The notes: generated from the sequence alone by a model not told the origin. Numbered from the stretch's first letter, positions 8,684-18,379 are shown. The stretch is DNA of 64,000 nucleotides from Rhizobium mongolense USDA 1844 (GCF_000419765.1 NZ_ATTQ01000013.1:1-64000), one strand, 5' to 3'. Numbers and translations are program-made.

Positions 8684-9511
8684 TCACCTCGCCGACGACG
8701 ACGTTTCGATCACGAAGCCCGGCTGGAATCCGCCGCCAGGCCGCTCGTTGCGATAACCTCTGGGATTGCAAAGAACCCGCGTCTCGCCCTCTACGTAATC
8801 TTGGAAGCAATGGACGTGTCCATGGATCCAGAAAGTCGGCTTTTTTGCCTGGATCATCGTCGACAGGTCCGAAGCAAAGGCTGCGTTCGAGATATGGCCC
8901 AGCAAACCGTGGGTCAAGTGACCTCGCGGTCGGCGCATGATGAGTGAGAACCATAGTTGTCCCCTCGAACGGTTTCGCAAGGCTGCCTCAATGTACGCCC
9001 GGCTGTCCTTGTGTCGAGAGATCATCTCCCGCGCAGAGATGTATCCGCCCTCCCCATCTCGACGTTCGTCGGACCGGTAGATTTCACGAAAATCCACAAG
9101 CGCTCGGCGGCACTCGCTGATCGCAAGGTCCCTGCGAACATCGACTGGTAGATGTCCAGCGTCGTGCGCCGTGATCTCGAACTCAGTCCAAAGCGTCGCT
9201 CCGATGATCCGGAGGTCATCCTTCCGAAATTCTTCGTTCTCCAGGACGTGGACATTCGTTCCAGCAGTCCATTTCCTCGCATATTCAAGAGCGCGGGCGA
9301 TCGACGAGCCGTAGCAGTCGTGATTGCCTAATGTCACCACAACAGACATATGCGGGGCGATCTCCGCGAACAGGAAATCGATAGAACGTTCGATGTTGTT
9401 GGCGATGTCACCTGCGCAGAGACAAATGTCGGCCTCTGGAACGTCGAGACGCCGGGTCAGGAAAAAGTCCATTGGGGACGAATGAATATCGCTCACAATC
9501 CACGCCTTCAT
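8684..9511 (-). CDS. calcineurin-like metallophosphoesterase
   Basis: A 275-residue protein with every metal-binding motif of the family in order: D-x-H (SDIH, residues 7-10), GD (CAGDI, about 33), GNHDC (about 62), and the C-terminal GHVHC (about 230). Such enzymes hydrolyse phosphodiesters or monoesters with two metal ions; the substrate is unknown. It overlaps the stop of the AAA+/M41 gene by four bases (ATGA) and is followed three bases later by the small gene. The coupling suggests one functional unit with the peptidase, perhaps nucleotide or nucleic-acid cleavage in a conflict response (inference). Confidence 0.85.
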   Translation of the reverse strand: MKAWIVSDIHSSPMDFFLTRRLDVPEADICLCAGDIANNIERSIDFLFAEIAPHMSVVVTLGNHDCYGSSIARALEYARKWTAGTNVHVLENEEFRKDDLRIIGATLWTEFEITAHDAGHLPVDVRRDLAISECRRALVDFREIYRSDERRDGEGGYISAREMISRHKDSRAYIEAALRNRSRGQLWFSLIMRRPRGHLTHGLLGHISNAAFASDLSTMIQAKKPTFWIHGHVHCFQDYVEGETRVLCNPRGYRNERPGGGFQPGFVIETSSSAR

Positions 9512-11488
9512 GGCCGCGCCTCCTTTCCCGTCGTCACATCATTTCCGGCTCGAAACTTGTCCGCGTTTGAGATCACGTCATTGTTGAAAGGCCTCCTGCG
9601 CCCACCTCCCTTTACCGCCTCTCGCAATTCCTCAAGACGGTTGGGCGAAACGGATCCCAACTTGTCGAGTACCTCACTCACGGCTTTCAGCAGAGGCAGC
9701 TCCTGCTCAAGGATGTCTCGGGCGCGGGCCAGCTCATCGAGCAGGATTTGATTCACTCGGTCCATCAGCCACGGAACTTGCTGCGGTCCAAATTCATCCC
9801 AACTCGTCCCCTGTCCGAACTGAAATAGGCGCTCCCCCATTCCAGCTTTAGTTTCCATGTCAAGGGCCAAGTGTGTTGCCTGCGCTAAGTCGCTGCGAGG
9901 CCCGTTTCCCGCGCCGTCGTCGTGGCTGCCCAAGATCAGCTTTTCAGCCGCGATGCCTGCGAGGCGGACGCAGATCTCATCTCGGTAGTGCTTCTCGTTC
10001 CGCAGGGATAGAACGGGAACCTCAAACGCCGCGGCCCCCGCATTTTGCAAGGCGAAGCGCGGATTGAGTTGCTTTGAGATGTAAACACCGTGAAACTTGC
10101 CATGGGCCAATCTTGTGCCGACGACCGTATGACCGGCCTCGTGAATAGCGACCGAACGCCGATACGCCCCAGTGATCAGGATCAATTTAGGTAGCTGAGA
10201 GGTGAGATCCGAAAGTCTGACGGCACGCCCTTCTTTTCGAGCGAGCCGCTTGGCATCGCGAACAACCTGCGCCAAGTCCGCACCTGACATCGCCTCCGTG
10301 AGGGGACCAAGTTCTTCCAAATCGAATGAACAATCAGCACCGAGTTGTTGACGCAGGATCGCAACTCGGTCCCCCACGTCAGGCATTCCAATTACCACAT
10401 GCCTGTCCAACCTACCTGGTCGCCGAATTGCAGGGTCGATCTTGCTAGGATGATTGGTAGCGCCGATGACAATCAGTCCGTCCCGCCGTGCCGCTCCGTC
10501 GAGGACCTCCAGGAGCCCATTGACGACTTGGATCGAGTAGGAAGCGTGCTCATCGCTGAACGTGTTTCTGTCACCGATCGAGTCGAGTTCGTCGAGGAAG
10601 ATGATGCTAGGCACATTGTCGATGGCAGCGGCGAAATCGGCACGCATTGCCTTCAGCAAGTCGCCAAGGTGCCCTTTTCGATTGCCACTGTGCGACCGAT
10701 GTCGCCTTGAAGAAGACGCCACAAGTTTGAGCAAGCGCTCTGGCGAAGATGGTTTTGCCGACCCCTGGTGGGCCGCTCAGCAGCAAGCCTCGATCTACCT
10801 CAGACCATTTCAGTTTGCCACGTTCCCAAAGTTTCAAGTCAGCGGCAAGTTGGAGACCCCAGGCTTTAGCATCGCCATAGCCATGAAGTTCCTCCAGGAG
10901 CGGTGTTTCCTCCCCCATCGGCCTGCCCAATCCAACATCGGGAGAGATCGATTTGAGGCGGTTGAGGATTTCCGATGCCGACCTGTTTCGTCGGAGAGCG
11001 CTGATCATCAGCTCTTGCGGAAAGGCGAGGAGCTTTCGAGCCTGATTTGCGCTAACCTTCAGCTTTAGAACACTCTGGCATGCAGCCCGCAAGTCGCCTT
11101 CTTCGATTGGTCCTAGCTGGATAACGGTGTCTACAGCCACAACGATGGCTGGAGGCAAGTCTCTCGTTTCCGCCACGACGATCGCTCTCACTTTGTCGGA
11201 ACACCGGCTTTCGAACTCGTTCTTCGCGCGATCCGGTTTTTCTTTCGCCGAGATGCAGACGAAACCGGCGGTGTCAGCCTCTTCCCCGTTCACACCGTCG
11301 TATAGAAAGGTTCTAACTGGGCTAGCATAGTCGCTCGCTGTCTGATTAGCAGGCGTAATCAAAGCCACGATACCAGGACCTCCCAGTTTGAAAGCTTCGA
11401 ATTTGTCGAGCGCTCTCATGAGAGTACCGTAGAGCGCGTGGGTCTTTACCGAGGAGTGGATATTGTCAGTTTGCGTACCAATAGGCAT
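9508..11488 (-). CDS. AAA+ ATPase fused to M41 (FtsH-like) zinc peptidase, frameshifted
   Basis: Two overlapping frames rebuild one protein of about 660 residues. The first (11488 to about 10676) carries an unknown N-terminal region and Walker A GPPGVGKT (residues 239-246). The second continues with GHLGDLLKAMRADF, Walker B FLDELDSIGD, the sensor GATNHP, the arginine-finger region RRPGRLDR, and the M41 zinc site AIHEAGH. The break falls in the coding-strand run AAAAGGG (10672-10678); removing one A joins the frames as QSKGHLGD. There is no FtsH-type membrane anchor. A ribosome site (AGAGGATC) precedes ATG 11488. As read, the gene would give a truncated ATPase without peptidase, unless this is a sequencing error or slippage. 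Confidence 0.82.
10672..10678 (-). other. frameshift site in the AAA+/M41 gene
   Basis: The coding-strand run AAAAGGG is where the N-terminal ATPase frame and the C-terminal ATPase-peptidase frame meet. One extra A explains the break. A ribosomal +1 shift (not the usual -1) would be needed to read through. Confidence 0.7.
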
Positions 11489-11543
11489 GAGTGATCCTCT
11501 GCTGCTCGCGGCAGCCCATGAACTTCAACGGAATTGCGGTTAA

Positions 11544-12140
11544 TTAGTCGCGTTTGCGGCGTACGACGGTTTCGGGTCCAATCAGCCGCTCATCCAGGTC
11601 CATGGTGATAAACCTGTGCAGCACCATCGACGCAAGGCCAGCTATGGGCTTCGTCTCTCGGAAGATGATCAGGGCTTCCGCCACCGTTAAGCTTGAGCAT
11701 TCGTCTAGAGCCGCGAGGAGCCGGATCCGGTCCGACAACGCGGCTTCATATCTGGCGTACCGCAACAGATCCTGGGCATTCTTCAATCGGATACGAGGTA
11801 GGGCCGACACGTCGACAGCCTCATAGGGAAACCCAGATTCCTCGGCCTTTGACCGCGCCCAGTCAGGCGCTCCATCGTCACGCACGCCATCGACCAGAAA
11901 AGTCAGGTCTGCTCGTTTGACCATGAAATCAGGTTTGTAGATCTGTTCACCGTGCGAGAGCGAAAGCGATCGGCACGACCAGGATAGGATGTCATTATCG
12001 ACATCCAAGAGACATGCAATATCCCGTGCCAGCTGATCTCTGAACAAGACCGGGCCGGTGCACCGGACCGTGCTGAGAGGATAAAAGATTTGAACAGAAT
12101 TAGTCTGCGCGGAAGAGCGCAAGGAGGAGATGCTCATCAT
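11544..12140 (-). CDS. hypothetical protein, paralogue A of a duplicated island family
   Basis: A 198-residue protein. The central block FRDQLARDIACLLDVDNDIL, then SWSC and YKPDFMVKRADLTFLVDG, looks like the core of a TnsA- or restriction-endonuclease-like fold (an acidic residue, then PDF, then a hydrophobic strand). A clear K in the last strand is missing, so the assignment is tentative. The same block occurs in the gene at 18482-19045. Both copies lie next to effector genes and share upstream DNA. It is divergent from the trypsin-nuclease gene, so it may regulate or mark that module. Confidence 0.6.
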   Translation of the reverse strand: MMSISSLRSSAQTNSVQIFYPLSTVRCTGPVLFRDQLARDIACLLDVDNDILSWSCRSLSLSHGEQIYKPDFMVKRADLTFLVDGVRDDGAPDWARSKAEESGFPYEAVDVSALPRIRLKNAQDLLRYARYEAALSDRIRLLAALDECSSLTVAEALIIFRETKPIAGLASMVLHRFITMDLDERLIGPETVVRRKRD

Positions 12141-12255
12141 GAACCCTCGAATAAGACACGGAAGCCGATCCCCGAATGGGATGGGGGGCGGTTCAGCGGG
12201 CTATTCGTATGAGGGTGCGAGCGACGTAAATCATGCCGGAACATATACAGAACAT
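12130..12255. repeat. upstream segment shared with 19014-19135
   Basis: From ctcatcatgaaccctcgaa (12134-12152) onward the DNA resembles 19015-19135: an almost identical start-codon region, then a GCTATTCGTAT box, GTGCGAGC, CATGCC and ATACgGAAC blocks in the same order (two thirds or more identical over the later 55 bases). This probably carries the divergent promoter of the paralogous genes. Confidence 0.6.
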
Positions 12256-12468
12256 CGGGTCACTCGTCAACAGATGGCAACCGAAATTTGGGTGTGCTTT
12301 CCAGGCTTATCTGCGACCGTCGATGCCCGCGCGGATAGAAAAGGCGAGTCAATATCTTGTCGCCGTCATATTACAGTTTAAAGTAGTGCTGCAATAACAG
12401 ACTCTACCGGCACCCAACGCCGGGATATGTACTTGCATCTCAATGATCTGTGAGGCGTCGAGGAAGTA
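12141..12468. promoter_or_regulatory. divergent intergenic region upstream of trypsin-nuclease gene
   Basis: It separates the paralogue A gene (leftward) from the trypsin-nuclease gene (rightward). The left half contains the shared upstream segment. The right half (about 12330-12400) is AT-richer and should hold the promoter for the nuclease gene. A small frame at 12130-12381 is not supported as a gene. A GAGGAAG ribosome site lies just before 12469. Confidence 0.45.
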
Positions 12469-14409
12469 ATGTCAGGCCAGTCAACGTTCACCAACGGTCG
12501 TCGCGACTTGATCACGACGACCGATCAGAAGCTTTCCAAGGCAATGGCCGATGCCAAGGCATCGGTTCGCAAGGAGGCGGTAACGGCCGAAACCGCTCCC
12601 GCTGTGGAGCCCATCGAGAGGCTCGCAATCCGGCGCGATCTGTTAGAGCCACGTCAGGCCGATCCAACTGGCTTCGAACGTATAATTGGTGAGAGTGATC
12701 TCACGTCGATCAACTATCTCGAACGCGGAAAACGCGCCGCAGCCGCGGTTTGCAGAATTAGGGTACCATCGCCTGGTGGCGAGTGGTACGGCACGGGCTT
12801 CCTGGTCGGTCCAAGACTACTTATGACGAACGCCCATGTCCTTGGAAATGAGATCGAAGCTGGCCAGGCGGAGGCGGAGTTTGGTTATGAGCACGACGTG
12901 GATGGCGTGCTCGGGTCGCCCATCCAATACAACCTTATGCCGCATGAAATCTTCTTTTCTGATCCGCAAGCCGACGTAACGTTTGTCTCAGTGGCGCCAG
13001 TTTCCGATAAAGGCATTCCGCTGGAACGTTTCGGCTGGCTCAGCCTCCTGCCTCTCTCCGGAAAAGCAGTCGAAGGGGAATGGGTGACAATCATTCAGCA
13101 CCCTGGTGGCGGCCCAAAGCAGATCAGCATACGCGCGAACCAGATCGTGAACCTCGATGTTTCAGCCCTAAAATTGGATTCGTTCATCCACTACCTCACG
13201 GACACAGAGCCGGGATCCTCCGGCTCACCTGTGCTCAACGATCAATGGCAAGTCGTTGCGCTCCATCACAAGGCCGTTGCCGCTCCAGCCGATCCAGCGA
13301 AACCGACAGCGCCCGTCAAATGGATCGGAAACGAAGGAGTAAGGATTAGCGCGATCTTCAAGCTCCTTGAACGCCACCGGTTGGATGACGACGATGCCTT
13401 GCGTGTCTTGGATCGGCTTGAGCGTGCGCTGGGTTTCACGCCGATGGTCCCAGAAATTGCAGCTACGCCGTCTGAGCTACTAGAGTCCGACGGCAAGCCG
13501 TACAAGACAACCCGTTGGACAAAGCAAAACGTGGTGTATGGCTACGACCCCGACTTCCTCTCGGAAACCCTTCCTCTCGACGACATCATTGCCCCGGTCA
13601 AAGGTCAGGCCGCACCGCTTCTCAGCGGCACCGGGGTCGAGTTGGTCTATAATAAGTTCTCTGTCGTGATGCATGCGGACCGTAAGTTCGCATTGATTAC
13701 GGCCGTCAACATAAACGGCTCCGCACTTAGGCACCCCGGCGATCGCCCCGGCAGTTTTCGGCGCGACGCTCGAATTGCAAACGAATATCAGCCGGATGGA
13801 GAGTTTTACGAGAAGGCCAAAGGCAAGGATAAGATCCAATTTAGCCGCGGCCATCTTGTCAGACGGTTCGATCCAGCATGGGGCGAGAGCGACGAGGAAG
13901 CTCGCGACGGCGACGCAGATTCCTTCCACTATACAAATGCCGCGCCGCAGTTTCAGACCTACAACAATGTAGATTGGGGAAATCTCGAAGACTACGTGCT
14001 AAACCAAACGCAGCTTACCGAGCGCAAGGTTACGGTATTCCAGGGGCCGATATACCGCCACGACGATCCTCCGTACGGGAAGAAACGAAAAGGCGGCCCG
14101 TGGAAAATTCCCCTATCTTTTTGGAAGATCGCGGTGGTTCAAAAAACCGCAACGACTGTTTCCGCAGCTGCCTTCATTGTTGGTCAGACCCAGTATGTGA
14201 ATGCCCTCTACGAAGCGAAGGTGTTCAAAGCTCTCGCACCATATCGCTTTGAGGAATTACGGACGCGCAAGATCCAGACAACGATCGCGACCATCGAGCA
14301 GGAGACCGGGCTAAATTTTGAACGCATCCGTCCCTTCGACGCACATGACAGCCTGGAGTCAACGCGCCGAACACGGTGGCTAACGTCAGTGAACGATATC
14401 CTGATCTGA
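12469..14409 (+). CDS. trypsin-like serine protease fused to NucA/EndoG-type nuclease
   Basis: A 646-residue two-enzyme protein. Residues about 85-300 form an S1/V8-type protease with GTGFLVGPRLLMTNAHVLG (His123), ADVTFV (Asp169) and GSSGSP (Ser251). Residues about 380-640 form a DNA/RNA non-specific endonuclease of the beta-beta-alpha-metal type, with FSRGHLVRR (SRGH, His462, in place of the usual DRGH) and the NAAPQFQTYNN metal-ligand region (Asn490). There is no signal peptide, so it should act in the cytoplasm. A likely logic is protease-gated nuclease activation leading to DNA damage and cell death; this is inference from the fusion. A GAGGAAG ribosome site supports ATG 12469. Confidence 0.85.
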   Translation: MSGQSTFTNGRRDLITTTDQKLSKAMADAKASVRKEAVTAETAPAVEPIERLAIRRDLLEPRQADPTGFERIIGESDLTSINYLERGKRAAAAVCRIRVPSPGGEWYGTGFLVGPRLLMTNAHVLGNEIEAGQAEAEFGYEHDVDGVLGSPIQYNLMPHEIFFSDPQADVTFVSVAPVSDKGIPLERFGWLSLLPLSGKAVEGEWVTIIQHPGGGPKQISIRANQIVNLDVSALKLDSFIHYLTDTEPGSSGSPVLNDQWQVVALHHKAVAAPADPAKPTAPVKWIGNEGVRISAIFKLLERHRLDDDDALRVLDRLERALGFTPMVPEIAATPSELLESDGKPYKTTRWTKQNVVYGYDPDFLSETLPLDDIIAPVKGQAAPLLSGTGVELVYNKFSVVMHADRKFALITAVNINGSALRHPGDRPGSFRRDARIANEYQPDGEFYEKAKGKDKIQFSRGHLVRRFDPAWGESDEEARDGDADSFHYTNAAPQFQTYNNVDWGNLEDYVLNQTQLTERKVTVFQGPIYRHDDPPYGKKRKGGPWKIPLSFWKIAVVQKTATTVSAAAFIVGQTQYVNALYEAKVFKALAPYRFEELRTRKIQTTIATIEQETGLNFERIRPFDAHDSLESTRRTRWLTSVNDILI

Positions 14410-14667
14410 CAACGCGTCGGAGGCTGGCACGGAGGCAATGTTGAGATTCGAACTTTGTGTGCCGCTTCGTGCCCGTGCATATGACAAACTGATTGACTTC
14501 GTCCATACATTCGTTGGCCTATAGTCCCTCGCTACATCCCTCCGCCCGGTCGCTGCCAGTCAATTTGCACTAGCTATGTCGGAAAATAACGCGATTTTGC
14601 AGGAGGCAAGCGTTCCCAAATGTGCTTGGCAGCGACGAGCGCGTCGTCGCTGCAATACACAAAACGA

Positions 14668-15633
14668 TCAGATCCCGGCTATAAGATCGAACTTCAATCC
14701 TGCAGCTTTGAGTTCTTTTGCCAACAGGATTTTCCATCCACCCGCCGTATCATAAGGAATGAAAAATACTCCGCCAAGGTCCGTGGGAAGTTCGACTTTG
14801 CCTTCCGCTAGCGCAGCGACTTTAGCGCCGCCTAGTTTCGCGAAGAGGTAGCCCAGTTCGAAAATGACGTTTTGCCGGGCCCGGAACGAATGTTGTTCGC
14901 CAACTTTGCCGCCTACGTCATCTGGGGACATCAATACCACAGCGAACGCAGCCTGAGCGGCAAATCGCTCCAGTTTCTGGATTATGGTCAGGCCTTCATT
15001 TGGCTGTTCATCAAGCAGAAGTTCGTCGAAGCCAATTTTGTTGAGCCATCGCGCTATATCGTTTCGGATGCTGTCGCTGTGGCCATGCACTATAAAAACC
15101 TTTTGGCGCTCGCCTTCTGGCTTGTCGATCTCGGTGGCGATCGTCCGGAGCTGATCTTCGACTTTGTCCGAAGTTTCGCTTTTGAGAATGTCTTCTCGTC
15201 TAAGTACGTCAATAAGATCGACGTCTTTGATGGCCCAATGAGTGCGATAACTCTCGCCACCAGGAAGATCGATATCCAATTCACCCGCGACCCGAAGAAT
15301 ATCTTCCACTGAGATAGGCTTAATGGTCCGGTCAATTTCAAATGTTATTAGTACCTCCTGCTTCTGCTCCTTCACGGAAAGTATCTTCCCAACCAGGGCG
15401 GGTGCTGTCCAATCTTCTTTATTTTTTGGAAGTCGTTTCGCGAACTCGTACGCGAAGAGGGTCGGCAGCCCGCAAATGTCTTTTACCGTCTTATCCGACA
15501 GAGGTAGAAAATGGGATTTCAACCGTACTGATGTATATGACAAAACCCGGTCGAACCCCAACGTTTTCTCGGTTGTCTCGTCCCAATAGCCCTCAGAGCC
15601 AACAACTAGCAGATTGTACATTTTCCACCCCAC
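14668..15633 (-). CDS. TIR-like nucleotide-binding protein (PF10137/CAP12 type)
   Basis: A 321-residue protein. The C-terminal domain (residues 176-321) matches the predicted nucleotide-binding TIR-like family: QKVFIVHGHSDSIRNDIARW, LLDEQPNEGLTIIQKLE (Glu222), FAVVLMSPDDVGG, and RARQNVIFELGYLF (Glu259). In CBASS systems such domains degrade NAD+ when triggered by a cyclic nucleotide. No cyclase gene is visible here, and the N-terminal 170 residues are not a domain I recognise but may be the sensor. The gene stands alone, divergent from the TIR gene at 15972. Confidence 0.8.
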   Translation of the reverse strand: MGWKMYNLLVVGSEGYWDETTEKTLGFDRVLSYTSVRLKSHFLPLSDKTVKDICGLPTLFAYEFAKRLPKNKEDWTAPALVGKILSVKEQKQEVLITFEIDRTIKPISVEDILRVAGELDIDLPGGESYRTHWAIKDVDLIDVLRREDILKSETSDKVEDQLRTIATEIDKPEGERQKVFIVHGHSDSIRNDIARWLNKIGFDELLLDEQPNEGLTIIQKLERFAAQAAFAVVLMSPDDVGGKVGEQHSFRARQNVIFELGYLFAKLGGAKVAALAEGKVELPTDLGGVFFIPYDTAGGWKILLAKELKAAGLKFDLIAGI

Positions 15634-15971
15634 ATTGTCCGACCGAGGCCATAGCCGACACTTACTTAAAATAGGTGAATAACTCGCTTAGCTGGTTTCT
15701 TTCGTCACATTGTGTCAGGCGTCATTGCCGGATCATCGTACTTGTCCACATAAACAGAGAGCTTTTGATCGCGCAAAAGATCTCCGAGCTTGGACGCCAA
15801 ATCTGCCGACAAGAGGTAGAGCGGGCTCCGGTCGGTCCACATGTTTTAAACGACAAAATTATATTGATAACGGCAACAAAATCTGTGTTTTATTTGCGGG
15901 TGCATCTGCTGGCCGACGCACCATGCCGTCGCCAACAACGTAAACATGATCGCCTTCAATACGAGATCACG
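15634..15971. promoter_or_regulatory. divergent intergenic region between two TIR genes
   Basis: It lies between the start of the PF10137-type gene and the next TIR gene. An in-frame upstream extension of the TIR gene (from 15675) is not similar to its paralogue at 21994, which begins with the same MPSVFF, so this stretch is treated as non-coding. It is locally AT-rich around 15845-15900. Confidence 0.45.
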
Positions 15972-17270
15972 ATGCCGAGCGTATTCTTCTCCTATTCACA
16001 TGTCGATGCAGCACTTCGGGATCAACTCGAAAAGCAGCTTTCGGTGTTAAAACGGCAGGGCGTGATCGAGACATGGCATGACCGACGCGTTGGCGCCGGT
16101 GATGCCTTCGAGCGGGAAATCGATGAGCATATAGACGGCGACGACATCATTCTCCTTTTGATCAGCGCGGATTTCCTTGCTTCTGACTATTGTTACGACA
16201 TCGAGATGAAGCGTGCGATGGAGCGGCACGAGCGTGGGGAAGCGATCGTGATCCCGGTTATTCTGCGGGCGTGCGAATGGAAACACGCGCCCTTCGGCAA
16301 GCTCAAAGGCGTTCCAGAGGATGGCCGCCCCATAAAACAATGGTCTGATGTTGACGCCGCTTTCTTGCAGGTTGCCCAGGCTGTGCGAGATGCGGCGGGG
16401 CGGGCCGCTGAGCGACGCCGGGCGATTGTATCGCCGGTCCAGACGTTGCCGCACAGCGTCGAGACGAGCATGCTGGATCGTTCCGCAACCACTTCTGACA
16501 TTTATTTCGATGAGGATTGTATCGTGAACGTGCATTCGGTTGCCCAGGTGGTCAAGTCCGGCGCACCGCTAGCCAAGATACATTGGCACGCTTCCATTCT
16601 CGAAGAGCTAAAGCGATACGACGAATGGTGGACGACATTTGATCGCAATTTTGAAGCACGAAAACCAGAGCAGTGGACCATGCCCGATTTTCAAAAATGG
16701 GCAACTCGAACAAGGAGAAGGCTGCGACATCTGCGAGATCTAATTCAGAAAGAAGTAGATGCCGCACCCCAGAAAATGCGTGCCGCTCAGGCTTGCGTGG
16801 AGAGCGAGTGCGAGAGCACTCAGATCGAGGTATTGACGCAGCTCGCGGGCTTCAATGCCCTGCAGCTTATTCGCCTATTACAGCGCGGTGACCAGTTCCT
16901 TCCCGATCCTGACTGGAAGGACCACTCGGCGTTTCCAACACTGCCTCGCGTGCCAGACTGGCTGATCGACCTCGAACCAGAAAACAGTGCGTTGGGCGCT
17001 CATGTGTTCGGTGAAGATCACTTTCTTCTTTCACGGGTCGGAGAAAATGAAAACGTATATGAATACGTTGTTCTGCCAAGGAACGCCGCAGAAAGGCTCC
17101 AAGATAACGGGCGAGACGAGAGTGTGTATTTCCGGTGGGTCATTCCTCAATGGATCCATTATGGGTACGAGAGAAAGCTACCATCGAAAGAACACTGGAA
17201 CGTATATGCACTCAGGGATGGTCTGGGGCGAGAGAGCTGGAGTTCAAGTTCACCCCGTCCGTGGCGTTAG
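15972..17270 (+). CDS. TIR-domain protein with unknown C-terminal domain
   Basis: A 432-residue protein. Residues 1-140 are a TIR domain: VFFSYSHVD, WHDRRVGAG, ILLLISADFLASDYCYDIEM (putative catalytic Glu78) and VIPVILR. The next 290 residues are helical in the middle (PDFQKWATRTRRRLRHLRDL) with no recognised family. The TIR part is about 80% identical to that of the gene at 21994, but the C-terminal parts differ completely, as in proteins that swap sensor or effector modules. ATG 15972 is set by that shared start (atgccgagcgt). The TIR should cleave NAD+ or act as a scaffold. Confidence 0.82.
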   Translation: MPSVFFSYSHVDAALRDQLEKQLSVLKRQGVIETWHDRRVGAGDAFEREIDEHIDGDDIILLLISADFLASDYCYDIEMKRAMERHERGEAIVIPVILRACEWKHAPFGKLKGVPEDGRPIKQWSDVDAAFLQVAQAVRDAAGRAAERRRAIVSPVQTLPHSVETSMLDRSATTSDIYFDEDCIVNVHSVAQVVKSGAPLAKIHWHASILEELKRYDEWWTTFDRNFEARKPEQWTMPDFQKWATRTRRRLRHLRDLIQKEVDAAPQKMRAAQACVESECESTQIEVLTQLAGFNALQLIRLLQRGDQFLPDPDWKDHSAFPTLPRVPDWLIDLEPENSALGAHVFGEDHFLLSRVGENENVYEYVVLPRNAAERLQDNGRDESVYFRWVIPQWIHYGYERKLPSKEHWNVYALRDGLGRESWSSSSPRPWR

Positions 17271-17863
17271 GAACTAGATTCCGAGGAGTATGTCACGCCA
17301 TTGGAGGTCACAATGACCATCCGAAATGGAAGCGGGCAGATCGTAGGCAAGCAATTTCTTCCTCCTTGCATGTTCCAAGATGCCGACAAGTAGTCGGCCT
17401 GGCGGTACAAGCACAAGTGAGGACACAACGTGAGTCAAACGTCCGACCTCGACAAAGCTACATTTCTCAGGCTGCAATATCTACGGATGCCGACAGTCCA
17501 TTGATCACTTTCTCAGCGATTTGTGGGACGCGACGCCAAGCAAACCCATGAAGCGATTTCTTGCACCCATCGACCCATTGCTCGGATTTTCACCGGGTAA
17601 CGTCGAATTGCATATTCCGAAGATCGAACAAGATCGCGGTTAAGAAGCGAAAAGAACATCTGCGCGAGTGGGAGCGCCGAAAGCAGCATACTCACAAAGG
17701 CAGGAAAAAGCTTCCTCGTCTCGCCCAAGAAGAAAGACGGGAAATTGAGCGGGCAGCCCGTGAAGTGCGACGCGAAGAAAACCGTAAAGTGATGTCAGAA
17801 TTTTTTTGCATCCTGGGAACAGCGTCGAGACGTTGGCTGATTATCCCCTCGGCTCACGTCAGC
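17271..17863 (+). pseudogene. degenerate coding remnants
   Basis: No intact gene. Short coherent stretches occur in shifting frames on the plus strand: ATG 17313 gives TIRNGSGQIVGKQFLPP; about 17490-17640 reads DHFLSDLWDATPSKPMKRFL and GNVELHIPKIEQDRG; the next frame continues KKRKEHLREWERRKQHTHKG and EERREIERAAREVRREENRK (17642-17795). The pattern is that of one decayed gene with frameshifts and stops. Family not recognised. Confidence 0.35.
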
Positions 17864-18379
17864 TCACGCGTTTCGTTGCATCCGTGGACGGTCGTTATTG
17901 ATCAGGCGCTTCGGCGCCGCGAGTGTTTGTTCTATCAGCTGGCTGAGAAGAGCGGGGTTCGGGCCTAGCTTTTCCCAAAGCGTCCAGCTCGCATAGCCGG
18001 TGTCAATGTTATCCTGTAAGCGGCCAGGCTTCCGCGTTCCCTGCCCTTCCCATATGATCGTAGGAAGTCCTATCCCGACAATTCCCATCTGCTGATCGAG
18101 TGAAGCTTGAATCTCCCAATCGACGTAGCGGCGATTGAGCGTCTCAGCCCCGCACAAAACAATCGTGCAAGAGCTGCCGTGGAGGCGGGTTTCTCGGATC
18201 CGCCTCATAATGTAATCGAAACTGGAGCTATCGATCGCACGCGCCAGAGAGTTGTCCGCGATCATTTCGTAGTCGTCATCGAAGAATTTTGAGAACCCAT
18301 CGTAGTAATCCTGGTCGTTTCGATGGTGATAGCTAACAAACACCTTTCGTCGTACCGGCTGATATGGGAAGAAGCTCAT
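17864..18379 (-). CDS. ThsB-like TIR protein (MTH538/DUF1863 type), orphan
   Basis: A 171-residue single-domain protein with KVFVSYHHRNDQDYYDGF near the N-terminus, then SSSFDYIMRRIRETRLHGSS, TIVLCGAETLNRRYVDWEI (Glu89) and GLPTIIWEG. This is the arrangement of the Thoeris ThsB family, which makes cyclic ADP-ribose-type messengers from NAD+ on infection. No ThsA (SIR2-SLOG or membrane effector) lies beside it, so it is an orphan unless it signals to another island gene, such as the SLOG protein at 31092. The short length is normal for ThsB. Confidence 0.8.
   Translation of the reverse strand: MSFFPYQPVRRKVFVSYHHRNDQDYYDGFSKFFDDDYEMIADNSLARAIDSSSFDYIMRRIRETRLHGSSCTIVLCGAETLNRRYVDWEIQASLDQQMGIVGIGLPTIIWEGQGTRKPGRLQDNIDTGYASWTLWEKLGPNPALLSQLIEQTLAAPKRLINNDRPRMQRNA

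Noticed and set aside
10672..10678. Programmed -1 frameshift in the AAA+/M41 gene
   Set aside because: Joining the two frames needs a +1 shift (one base skipped); the AAAAGGG run is better explained by an extra A or an error.
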